This document shows, in pieces, positions 1-5,276 of a DNA stretch of 5,276 bases. The notes beneath the pieces were generated by a model. It worked only from the letters and a program-made list of their open reading frames with translations, made no database searches and was not told the origin of the DNA. Within the stretch, counting starts at the first letter, position 1. Every line of letters starts with the position of its first letter. Source of the stretch: JAGXLP01 sp042218715 (GTDB lineage: Bacteria; Bipolaricaulota; Bipolaricaulia; M55B111); NCBI GenBank assembly GCA_042218715.1, contig JBDGQU010000188.1:1-5276 (forward strand), written 5' to 3'. The position numbers and the translations under genes were made by a program.

Positions 1-55
1 TAAGTGCTCTTACCCTGATGCAGCTTGATAATCCCGGAGCGCCGGTGTTTTACTC
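1..55. repeat. 55-bp terminal direct repeat, left copy
   Basis: These bases are identical to 5222-5276, base for base. The copy lies inside the methyltransferase coding frame and encodes residues 273-289 of the joined protein. Exactly 55 bp is a common assembler k-mer length, so the repeat probably marks a closed path in an assembly graph rather than a biological terminal repeat. Confidence 0.97.
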
Positions 56-677
56 GATCCTACCGGGGGTTGTAAATCCCAACAACGGAGGATACGTAGC
101 CGGAATGCCAGAAAAGCAATTGGCAAATCTCGTTGCCATCCAGCTGGGGCATTACTACGATTTACCCGTTTTGAGTGGAGGTTTTGGGGCGACGGATGCT
201 CACGAACCGAACGGGTGGCAGGCGGGAAAGGAAACGTCCTCAGACCCCCTACCTATAAGCATGTCCGGAGCCGATATGGGTGCGGGCATCGGATTACTGG
301 AAGCCTCTACACTTCTTTATCCGGAGAAAATACTGTTCGACGACGATATATTTCATACTGTCAAAACGCTAGTTCAGGGACTGGACGTAAACCAACAAAC
401 CCTTGCCCTGGACGAGATAATGGAGGTAGGACCCCGAGGCCACTTCCTCACCCAGCCCTCCACCAAAGACAACTTACGTGAACTGTGGCAACCGGGAATA
501 ACTCACAAGTGGTCACCCGAGAAAGGAGACTTCGAAGACCCTCAAAAAGTAGCAAAAGAGAAGATAGACTGGATACTGAACAACCACCAACCGGAACCAC
601 TGGACCCTGACGTGAAGGAAGAAATAGAGTCAATTATCGACAAAGCGGAAAAAGAACTTTCCAGTTCTAAAATATGA
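1..677 (+). CDS. MttB-family corrinoid methyltransferase, C-terminal part (5' end cut by window edge)
   Basis: This is the C-terminal 224 residues of a trimethylamine methyltransferase (MttB, COG5598) family protein. The frame is open from base 3, and the TGA stop is at 675-677. The first ATG (18-20) is internal, because the frame continues upstream across the repeat shared with the right edge of the window. Joined to the piece starting at 4408, this segment is residues 273-496. Family hallmarks are the PGAPVFYS stretch at the start, a glycine-rich barrel segment ending in GGFGATDAHEP, WQAGKE, and the GADMGAGIGLLE segment. The family folds as a TIM barrel and moves a methyl group from a methylamine or betaine to a corrinoid protein. 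Pyrrolysine in true MttB lies near residue 334. Here no TAG is in frame, and by motif position the equivalent residue is probably His339 (codon 201-203). The lysine/glutamate-rich tail is typical. The substrate cannot be read from the sequence. Confidence 0.9.
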   Translation, partial: SALTLMQLDNPGAPVFYSILPGVVNPNNGGYVAGMPEKQLANLVAIQLGHYYDLPVLSGGFGATDAHEPNGWQAGKETSSDPLPISMSGADMGAGIGLLEASTLLYPEKILFDDDIFHTVKTLVQGLDVNQQTLALDEIMEVGPRGHFLTQPSTKDNLRELWQPGITHKWSPEKGDFEDPQKVAKEKIDWILNNHQPEPLDPDVKEEIESIIDKAEKELSSSKI

Positions 678-695
678 TTTCTTTTTATAGTCGGT

Positions 696-818
696 ATGCA
701 GGGTATCCATGAGCTACAAAGCTATACAGGAAGCTATCGGGATTTGTGGTATCATCAGATCCTGTGGCTCATCCGCGGGTATAGTCTGGCAGACACTGCC
801 GACAGTTTCGGGAGGTGA
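696..818 (+). pseudogene. Possible 40-residue HTH-like fragment
   Basis: ATG at 696 opens a 40-residue frame ending at TGA 816-818. The second half, ILWLIRGYSLADTADSFGR, has the spacing of a helix-turn-helix as found in IS630-type transposases and similar recombinase N-termini (hydrophobic helix, G-x-S, A, F/L-G-R). It stops where the recognition helix should begin. There is no convincing Shine-Dalgarno sequence. The frame is the same as the preceding methyltransferase, separated from it by that gene's TGA and six sense codons (678-695). It could be a decayed insertion-element or regulator remnant, a tiny peptide, or chance. The HTH likeness was judged by eye only. Confidence 0.2.
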
Positions 819-834
819 TAGGTAGGAATATACT
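806..834 (+). promoter_or_regulatory. Candidate sigma-70-type promoter for the binding-protein gene
   Basis: A good -10-like hexamer TATACT (829-834) lies 17 nt after a weak -35-like TTTCGG (806-811). Initiation about 7 nt downstream would give a leader of roughly 55 nt that includes the 845-877 inverted repeat. The -35 match is poor and hexamers like this occur by chance, so this is only the best candidate in the gap. Confidence 0.25.
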
Positions 835-844
835 CCTCGTATAG

Positions 845-877
845 AGTTTATTTTCAGGGCTTAATTTTAAATAAACT
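845..877. promoter_or_regulatory. 9-bp inverted repeat upstream of the binding-protein gene
   Basis: AGTTTATTT (845-853) is repeated in perfect inverted form as AAATAAACT (869-877), with a 15-nt spacer. It ends 9 nt before the AGGAGG ribosome site and 20 nt before the ATG. The dyad could be an operator for a dimeric regulator or a weak AU-rich hairpin in the 5' leader. The spacing (24 nt centre to centre, a little over two helical turns) suits a protein-binding site. No regulator gene is in the window to pair with it. Confidence 0.35.
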
Positions 878-897
878 AAATCCGAGAGGAGGGCGAG

Positions 898-2559
898 ATG
901 AAAAAGACTGTATATTTATTGGCGATTGTATTTATGGTGAGTTTAATAGCCGTTAGTGTAGTTGCGGAAGAAAACTCGAAAATCTCTATGGATGATCCCC
1001 GCTACGGTGGCAAACTTGTAATAGGAAAGGCTTCCGGGCCGAGGAATATGGATAGCCGGTGGACCACGTGGGGAGACGCTGCTCATTCGTTGAAGAATGA
1101 ACCCATGTTTATGCCCATCCCTTCTGGTGGCCCTACCGATATCACCCATGCCGGGTGGATAGATTCTTACGAGTTTCCCAAAAACAAGACACTTATTCTC
1201 CATCTTAAAGAAGGAGTGACTTATCAAGACGGCGTTCCTCTTGACGCAGAAGCTGTAAAGTGGGGCATTCTGAAACGTCTTACCACGAAAAAACTTTGGT
1301 CTGCTGACTTTACCGTCGCTCACCCCGAGAACCCCGAAAAAGACATCGAAGTGGTCGATGACACTACAGTGAAGATCCATTTAAAAAGACCTGATCCATT
1401 GTTACCCGTTCGGTTAGCAAGTTATACTGCCTGGGCGTGGGCTTCGGAGACCCCTAGAGCGAGAAAGCGTTACGGGGAAGAGTACGGAAGTAAAATGGCC
1501 TACGGCAATGGACCTTTTGTATTTAAAGAGTGGGTTAGGGGAGATCACCTGACTTTTGAGAGATATGAAAAGTACTGGTGGTCGCCCCCCTTCATAGACC
1601 ACAAAGGACCCGCATATCTAAAAGAAATTACTTTTAGGTACATACCCGAGGCCACCACAAGGATTCAGATGTTAAAAACGGGTAAACTGGACATGTTGTT
1701 TTCCGTTCCCCCACCTTTCTATCAAAGTCTGAAAGACAACAAAAAGTTTAAAGTTCAATCTGCCTTAACGGGTAAAGATTTGGAAGTAATCTTTAACGTA
1801 ACCAATTCACCTCTGGATGAGATAGAGGTCCGTAAAGCCCTGGGCCTTGCGATCGAGAGGGGGCCAATTATAGAAGTTGCTTACGAAGGACTTGCGGAAC
1901 CCCAGCATACCTTGTATACGGTAAAGTCTCACGTTAGAGAGACTACTAAACGCGTCAATTATGATCTGGGAAAGGCGAAATCTGTCCTGAAAGAAGCGGG
2001 ATGGGTTGACAGGGATGGCGATGGTTTTAGAGAGAAAGACGGCAAGGATCTCAAAGTCAAGTTGTGGACTCAAGGAGTAAAGCAAAAGAAATTAGCTGCT
2101 CAAATAATCCAGCAAATGTGGAAATCAGTTGGGGTAAAGGTAGATATAACCACAATGGAAAGAGGTACTTTGGTTAGTAAGGCGGAAGCGGGAGATCATG
2201 AAGCCCTACTTTACAGCCACGAGTCTACGGCTCGCTCGGATTTGCGTTGGTTCTACAACCCGAATAGCACATGGGGTTATCCCCATTTCGAATATTCCGA
2301 TACGCAGAAACTTCGAGACTTAATTAGTAAAACGTTTGAAGCTCAGCATGAAAGCCTGGAATCATATAGCAAGGCGATGGATAACTTGGTTAATTACGTG
2401 ACAAATGAGTACTATAGAGTTCCAGTTGCTAGAATAAAGCGAGCGATTGCATTTGATGATGGGCTGAAAAATGTCCAAATTCGTGGTGAAAGTTACTGGA
2501 GTCCGCTGCCGCTTATGCACGATGTATACTGGGAACATATACGCAAAGAAAACGAATAA
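898..2559 (+). CDS. ABC transporter solute-binding protein, SBP_bac_5 (DppA/OppA) family
   Basis: This 553-residue protein is the extracytoplasmic receptor of a peptide/nickel/opine-type ABC importer; it captures a solute and delivers it to the permease pair encoded downstream. Residues 1-23 form a Sec signal peptide (KK, a hydrophobic core, likely cut after SVVA). There is no lipobox cysteine, and no cysteine in the whole protein, so it should be soluble in a periplasm. Family landmarks are GGKLVIG (37-43), LHLKEGVTYQDGVPLDAEAVKW (101-122, the classic 'v.f.dG.plta.dv' region), YGNGPFVFKEW (202-212) followed by an ERYEKYW segment (221-227), and the C-lobe VRKALGLAIER (311-321). The length is typical. 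The ATG is supported by AGGAGG at 887-892, 5 nt upstream. Family membership is clear. The ligand is unknown: Opp-type receptors bind many things besides peptides, and the methyltransferase neighbour suggests a methylated amine or betaine. Confidence 0.93.
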   Translation: MKKTVYLLAIVFMVSLIAVSVVAEENSKISMDDPRYGGKLVIGKASGPRNMDSRWTTWGDAAHSLKNEPMFMPIPSGGPTDITHAGWIDSYEFPKNKTLILHLKEGVTYQDGVPLDAEAVKWGILKRLTTKKLWSADFTVAHPENPEKDIEVVDDTTVKIHLKRPDPLLPVRLASYTAWAWASETPRARKRYGEEYGSKMAYGNGPFVFKEWVRGDHLTFERYEKYWWSPPFIDHKGPAYLKEITFRYIPEATTRIQMLKTGKLDMLFSVPPPFYQSLKDNKKFKVQSALTGKDLEVIFNVTNSPLDEIEVRKALGLAIERGPIIEVAYEGLAEPQHTLYTVKSHVRETTKRVNYDLGKAKSVLKEAGWVDRDGDGFREKDGKDLKVKLWTQGVKQKKLAAQIIQQMWKSVGVKVDITTMERGTLVSKAEAGDHEALLYSHESTARSDLRWFYNPNSTWGYPHFEYSDTQKLRDLISKTFEAQHESLESYSKAMDNLVNYVTNEYYRVPVARIKRAIAFDDGLKNVQIRGESYWSPLPLMHDVYWEHIRKENE

Positions 2560-2570
2560 CTATAATGACT

Positions 2571-2600
2571 AAAAGAGGGGTGGGCAGCCACCCCTCTTTT
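2571..2600 (+). terminator. Intrinsic terminator-like hairpin between binding-protein and permease genes
   Basis: AAAAGAGGGGTGG (2571-2583) pairs perfectly with CCACCCCTCTTTT (2588-2600) around a GCAG loop, giving a 13-bp stem whose 3' arm ends in TTTT. It starts 12 nt after the binding-protein stop and ends 9 nt before the permease ATG. In many ABC operons such a hairpin lowers read-through and stabilises the upstream mRNA, so that binding protein is made in excess over permease. The U tract is short (four, then AC), so termination is likely partial. Because it begins with A residues it could also act on the minus strand, but no minus-strand gene is visible. Confidence 0.8.
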
Positions 2601-2609
2601 ACTTAATTT

Positions 2610-3542
2610 ATGAACCTCACTCAATATATTATAAGGCGGCTGCTTTTTGCCATTCCCGTAATATTTATTGTTACCGTTCTTTCTTTTTTAATTATTCATA
2701 TGGCTCCCGGCGAACCCATCGAACTTTTAGTAAATCCTAGGATGTTAAAAAATCCTGAGATAGTAAATTCGATTAGAAAAAAATATGGCTTGAACAAACC
2801 GCTTTATATTCAGTATTTTGTCTGGCTTAAAAATATCTGTAGGGGTGACCTCGGTAAATCACTCTACCTCAAACAGCCAATTTCTAATTTGTTAATGCAG
2901 CGCTGGCCCAATTCCCTAAATCTAGCTTTGGCGGGGTTATTTATCTCCTATATAATAGGTGTTCCAGCGGGCATTATATCTGCCATCAATCGCGGAACGG
3001 CATTGGACTTCTTTTCCATGTTATTTGCCTTAGTTGGGCTGGCAATTCCCAGTTTTTGGCTGGCCTTATTGTTAATGCTGGTATTCTCGGTCAATCTAGG
3101 TTGGTTCCCCATAGGGGGATATGGTAGCCTCCGTGCTCTCGTTCTGCCGGCGATCGCTTATGGCGCGTATTCTGCAGCTGAGAACGCCCGAGTTACCCGG
3201 TCCAGCATGCTTGAAGTACTTAATAAAGACTATATAAGAACTGCTCGAGCTAAAGGACTGGTGGAGAGAGTTGTTCTTTACAAACACGCATTTCGAAATG
3301 CTCTTATCCCGTTAATTTCTTTGCTGGGCATGCGCATTAACTGGTTGCTGGGAGGAGCAGTGGCGATAGAAGTCGTATTTGCTCGTCCCGGCCTGGGACG
3401 GTTGCTGGTGAACTCAGTTTATCGGAGAGATTACCCGGTAATTCAAATACTAATCCTTTTGTTTGCTATAGGGGTAGTTTTCGGTAATTTGGCTGCTGAC
3501 GTTCTCTACGCTCTTTCAGACCCTCAAATAACTTATGATTAG
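2610..3542 (+). CDS. dppB: ABC transporter permease, DppB/OppB type
   Basis: This 310-residue inner-membrane protein is one half of the transmembrane channel of the importer. It starts with the typical YIIRRLLFAIPVIF segment (first helix about 10-31), followed by MAPGEP (31-36) and the GDLGKSL element (79-85) in the large external loop. There are about five further helices near 100-125, 135-160, 176-190, 235-257 and 278-300. The cytoplasmic EAA-type coupling loop, which docks on the ATPase, spans about 208-234 (RTARAKG to NALIP). ARPGLG (258-263) and the ending DPQITY are family signatures. An in-frame TAA at 2604-2606 makes ATG 2610 the first usable start, although no Shine-Dalgarno sequence precedes it. 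Base composition is more AT-rich than the methyltransferase gene. The symbol is a family-level label; the substrate is not known. Confidence 0.93.
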   Translation: MNLTQYIIRRLLFAIPVIFIVTVLSFLIIHMAPGEPIELLVNPRMLKNPEIVNSIRKKYGLNKPLYIQYFVWLKNICRGDLGKSLYLKQPISNLLMQRWPNSLNLALAGLFISYIIGVPAGIISAINRGTALDFFSMLFALVGLAIPSFWLALLLMLVFSVNLGWFPIGGYGSLRALVLPAIAYGAYSAAENARVTRSSMLEVLNKDYIRTARAKGLVERVVLYKHAFRNALIPLISLLGMRINWLLGGAVAIEVVFARPGLGRLLVNSVYRRDYPVIQILILLFAIGVVFGNLAADVLYALSDPQITYD

Positions 3543-3548
3543 GATAGT

Positions 3549-4370
3549 ATGATTAGCTGGTTTAGAAATTGGAATGTAATTATCGGAACTTTTATCATTA
3601 CCGTTTTCGTATTAATCGGGTTTTTTGCGCCATTTATTGCCCCCTATCACTACGCTGAACCCCATTACGGCGCAACACTGGAATCACCATCTCTGAAACA
3701 CTTATTTGGGACTGATCGAATGGGGAGAGATACTTTCAGTAGAGTGATTTACGGGACGAGGACGGCTTTAATTTCTGCTTTTTCGGCTGCGGGTTTAGCT
3801 GGAGTGGTGGGTATATCTTTGGGGATGATAGGTGGTTACTTCGGCGGAAAGTGGGACAGACTTGTCCAGAGTTTGATAGATATAAATTTCTCCTTCCCCA
3901 CGATATTACTTGCTATTGCTTTAGTGGTAGTGCTTCAACCCGGGCAAGCTAGCATCGTGATCGCGATTGTGGTGAGCTGGTGGCCTTATTACGCTCGGTT
4001 GGTTAGGGGAGAAGTGTTGGCCACCCGCAAAGAAGATTTTGTCGAGGCAGCCAGAGCACTGGGTTCAAGCCACCTGAGAATTATCTGGAAGGAAATCCTA
4101 CCGAATACAATCCCGATGATCGTCGTCGTGATTAGTATAACGATGGGCCAGGTTATATTAATTGTCACGTTATTGAGCTTTTTAGGGTTGGGGGTCCAGC
4201 CACCCAAAGCTAGCTGGGGAATGATGCTTTCGGAAAGCAGGGATTTTCTGGGCCGCGCCCCATGGTTATCCGTGTTCCCCGGAGTGGCCATTTCGTTGGT
4301 CGTTTTGGGGTTTAACATGCTGGGTGACGGAGTACGTGACCAGCTGGACCCGTACTTGCGCTCGGAATGA
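3549..4370 (+). CDS. dppC: ABC transporter permease, DppC/OppC type
   Basis: This 273-residue protein is the second transmembrane subunit, forming a heterodimer with the DppB-like protein. Its features follow DppC order: an N-terminal helix (about 10-31), HLFGTDRMGRD (51-61), multiple helices, an EAA loop starting FVEAARALG (164-172) and ending NTIP, FLGLGVQPP (211-219) followed by SWGMML, and the ending GDGVRDQLDPYLR. The start lies 6 nt after the upstream stop, with AGGA (3541-3544) overlapping that stop, so the two permeases are probably translationally coupled. No DppD or DppF ATPase follows, which is the usual next gene in this family; instead the next gene, 37 nt on, is the methyltransferase. 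The N-terminal cytoplasmic tail is short for OppC-type proteins but within the DppC range. The symbol is a family-level label. Confidence 0.93.
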   Translation: MISWFRNWNVIIGTFIITVFVLIGFFAPFIAPYHYAEPHYGATLESPSLKHLFGTDRMGRDTFSRVIYGTRTALISAFSAAGLAGVVGISLGMIGGYFGGKWDRLVQSLIDINFSFPTILLAIALVVVLQPGQASIVIAIVVSWWPYYARLVRGEVLATRKEDFVEAARALGSSHLRIIWKEILPNTIPMIVVVISITMGQVILIVTLLSFLGLGVQPPKASWGMMLSESRDFLGRAPWLSVFPGVAISLVVLGFNMLGDGVRDQLDPYLRSE

Positions 4371-4394
4371 TGTCGAATTGATAAAATTCTAAAT

Positions 4395-4400
4395 AGGAGG
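4395..4400 (+). promoter_or_regulatory. Ribosome binding site of the methyltransferase gene
   Basis: A perfect AGGAGG lies 7 nt before ATG 4408 and fixes that start. It sits in a 37-nt gap after the DppC-like gene (4371-4407), where no promoter or terminator is evident, so the methyltransferase is probably co-transcribed with the permeases. This site is stronger than those of either permease, implying higher translation of the enzyme. Confidence 0.8.
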
Positions 4401-4407
4401 TTTGATT

Positions 4408-5276
4408 ATGAGTTCTAAACCACAGGGGGGAGTTGCTTCCATAGAACTCCCGGAGCATGTCTCTCCGCTTACCGTACTCGATAAGGGAGATCTGGACCAA
4501 CTCCACCAGGCCACCCTCACCGTTCTCCGGGAGACCGGAGTAAAGTTCCCCTCCCGGAATGCGCTGGAGATCTTTGCCGACCACGGAGCCGAGGTGGACT
4601 TCTCCGATCAAATAGTTAAACTACCGCCGGACCTGGTAGAGGAAGCACTGGAGCAAGCACCTCGTAATTACACCCTGGGTTCCAGGGGAGGACCGGAGCT
4701 TGATTTGACTCTCGGAGAAGGCAAAACTTATTTTGCCACCGATGGATGCGGATCCGACACGATAGATTTTGAAAACTGGGATAGAAGAGCTTCTGAAAAG
4801 GGGGATGTAGAAAAAACGGCTCGCATTTCTGATTATTTAGACGCGATAAGTTTCTACTGGCCCATGGTCAGCGCCCAGGACCAACCCTCCTCCACAGTCC
4901 CCCTTCACGAACTGGACGCGGCCTATGCCAACACGGAAAAACACGTCCAGACCGAGACGGTAATGGGTGAGAAACCAGCACAGTACGCCATAGAGATCGC
5001 CTCGGTCATAGCCGGGGGAAGGGAAAAGCTAAAAGAGAGACCCCCGCTTTCCTCGCTTATATGCACCATAGATCCCTTAGCCCAGGACAAAGACGGCATA
5101 GAAGCCGGTCTCGCCTACGCCGAAGCGGAGGTACCGGTAGGGTTCATGGCCATGCCCACTATGGGCTCTACTGGTCCCGCACACGTGCCGGGCTCCATTG
5201 TGGTCGGTAACTCGGAAGTGCTAAGTGCTCTTACCCTGATGCAGCTTGATAATCCCGGAGCGCCGGTGTTTTACTC
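4408..5276 (+). CDS. MttB-family corrinoid methyltransferase, N-terminal part (3' end cut by window edge)
   Basis: This frame begins MSSKPQGGVASIELPEH and remains open for 289 codons to the window edge. The N-terminal part carries the usual helical lead-in of the family: LHQATLTVLRETGVKFPSRN (residues 32-51), GAEVDF, IVKLPPDLVEEAL and APRNYTLGSR. The barrel segments follow, including SAQDQP and ICTIDPLAQDKDGIEAGLAYAEAEVPV, and then GSTGPAHVPGSIVVGNSEVLSALTLMQLDNPGAPVFYS. Its last 55 bases equal the first 55 of the window in the same codon phase, so joining it to 3-677 gives a 496-residue protein, the normal size for MttB homologues. No amber codon occurs in this part. The gene is mostly 52-67% GC, with a 120-bp AT-richer patch at 4741-4860. 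Placement behind transporter genes suggests it acts on the imported compound. The methyl-accepting corrinoid protein is not encoded here. Confidence 0.92.
   Translation, partial: MSSKPQGGVASIELPEHVSPLTVLDKGDLDQLHQATLTVLRETGVKFPSRNALEIFADHGAEVDFSDQIVKLPPDLVEEALEQAPRNYTLGSRGGPELDLTLGEGKTYFATDGCGSDTIDFENWDRRASEKGDVEKTARISDYLDAISFYWPMVSAQDQPSSTVPLHELDAAYANTEKHVQTETVMGEKPAQYAIEIASVIAGGREKLKERPPLSSLICTIDPLAQDKDGIEAGLAYAEAEVPVGFMAMPTMGSTGPAHVPGSIVVGNSEVLSALTLMQLDNPGAPVFY
5222..5276. repeat. 55-bp terminal direct repeat, right copy
   Basis: This is an exact copy of bases 1-55. The base just inside it (5221, C) completes the CTA codon that precedes the repeat, so overlapping the two copies keeps the methyltransferase frame intact and yields a unique circle or tandem unit of 5,221 bp. 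Confidence 0.97.

Larger units (their letters stand above)
678..897. other. 220-bp intergenic region between methyltransferase and binding-protein gene
   Basis: This is the only long gap in the unit and the obvious place for the promoter of the transport genes. It holds a short HTH-like frame (696-818), a possible weak promoter (806-834), small palindromes at 784-794 (GTCTG-G-CAGAC) and 829-843 (TATAC-5 nt-GTATA), a 9-bp inverted repeat (845-877), and the ribosome binding site of the downstream gene (AGGAGG, 887-892). A second overlapping frame, 709-825, would encode 38 residues starting MSYKAIQEAIG. It has no clear Shine-Dalgarno site and resembles nothing I recognise. No tRNA, known riboswitch or strong terminator is visible. 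Confidence 0.7.

Noticed and set aside
215..481. 88-residue frame inside the methyltransferase C-terminal part
   Set aside because: It lies wholly within the strongly supported methyltransferase frame, has low-complexity composition and shows no family motif.
649..686. Possible terminator after the methyltransferase: AAAAAGAA (649-656) against TTCTTTTT (679-686)
   Set aside because: The pairing is A/T-only except for one G-C pair, the loop is 22 nt, and it overlaps the coding end; it is too weak to call as an intrinsic terminator.
784..800. Small palindromes GTCTG-G-CAGAC and GGCAG-ACA-CTGCC
   Set aside because: They overlap each other, have 5-bp arms and are expected by chance in a gap of this size; not enough for an operator call.
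709..825. 38-residue frame starting MSYKAIQEAIG, ending in TAG, considered as a small gene or a pyrrolysine read-through product
   Set aside because: It has no good Shine-Dalgarno site, overlaps another short frame, and read-through of TAG would add only 12 more sense codons before TAA; nothing supports translation.
943..1380. 145-residue minus-strand frame opposite the binding-protein gene
   Set aside because: It is antisense to clear SBP_bac_5 coding sequence and resembles no known protein; it is a by-product of codon use on the real strand.
3989..4318. 109-residue minus-strand frame opposite the DppC-like gene
   Set aside because: It is antisense to the EAA loop and conserved C-terminal motifs of the permease, with no ribosome site and no recognisable domain.
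4312..4611. 99-residue minus-strand frame across the permease/methyltransferase junction
   Set aside because: It overlaps two real coding ends and the methyltransferase ribosome site, and has no recognisable features.
1..5276. Plasmid or phage genome reading of the closed 5.2-kb unit
   Set aside because: There is no replication initiator, iteron set, mobilisation, partition, toxin-antitoxin or virion gene; the only content is metabolic and transport genes. A circular excision product remains possible but is not supported as an autonomous replicon.
1..5276. CRISPR array, tRNA, rRNA or full insertion sequence
   Set aside because: No spaced short repeats, cloverleaf-like sequence, rRNA motif or intact transposase was seen on either strand.

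Overview
The window is a single co-oriented cassette, all on the + strand. Its order is a C-terminal piece of an MttB-family (COG5598) methyltransferase, a 220-bp gap, an oligopeptide-type (SBP_bac_5) ABC solute-binding protein, an intrinsic-terminator-like hairpin, two DppB/DppC-type permeases, and the N-terminal piece of an MttB-family methyltransferase. Strong AGGAGG Shine-Dalgarno sites, a GC-rich hairpin followed by T residues and Sec-type export all indicate a bacterium. The binding protein has a signal peptide but no lipobox cysteine, which fits a diderm with a periplasm better than a Gram-positive cell. Nothing here allows a closer taxonomic assignment. MttB-family/ABC-importer clusters are typical of anaerobes and marine or sediment bacteria that demethylate quaternary amines, but that habitat reading is inference.

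The most important structural fact is that the first 55 bases (1-55) are repeated exactly as the last 55 bases (5222-5276). Joining the ends over this repeat gives a 5,221-bp closed unit and fuses the two MttB pieces, in frame and with no stop, into one complete 496-residue protein of normal family length. The sequence is therefore either a circular molecule, one unit of a head-to-tail tandem array, or an assembly-graph loop between mttB paralogues that share this 55-mer. The unit has no replication, mobilisation or partition gene. The break also falls in what looks like a conserved part of the methyltransferase (around residues 273-289). Both points favour a tandem array or paralogue loop over a plasmid.

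Functionally, the binding protein and two permeases form the capture and membrane parts of an importer that probably brings in a methylated amine, betaine or related small molecule. The cytoplasmic MttB-like enzyme would then transfer a methyl group from it to a corrinoid protein. The unit lacks the two ATPases (DppD/DppF-like) and the cognate corrinoid protein (MttC-like), so these must be encoded elsewhere. The methyltransferase has no in-frame amber codon. The residue at the likely pyrrolysine position appears to be histidine, which places it among the non-pyrrolysine members such as glycine betaine methyltransferase, with unknown substrate.

Regulatory features are a perfect 13-bp hairpin between the binding-protein and permease genes, a permease start with no Shine-Dalgarno sequence just after it, and a 9-bp inverted repeat upstream of the binding-protein gene. 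The 220-bp gap also contains a short reading frame resembling a helix-turn-helix fragment, in frame with mttB beyond its TGA stop.
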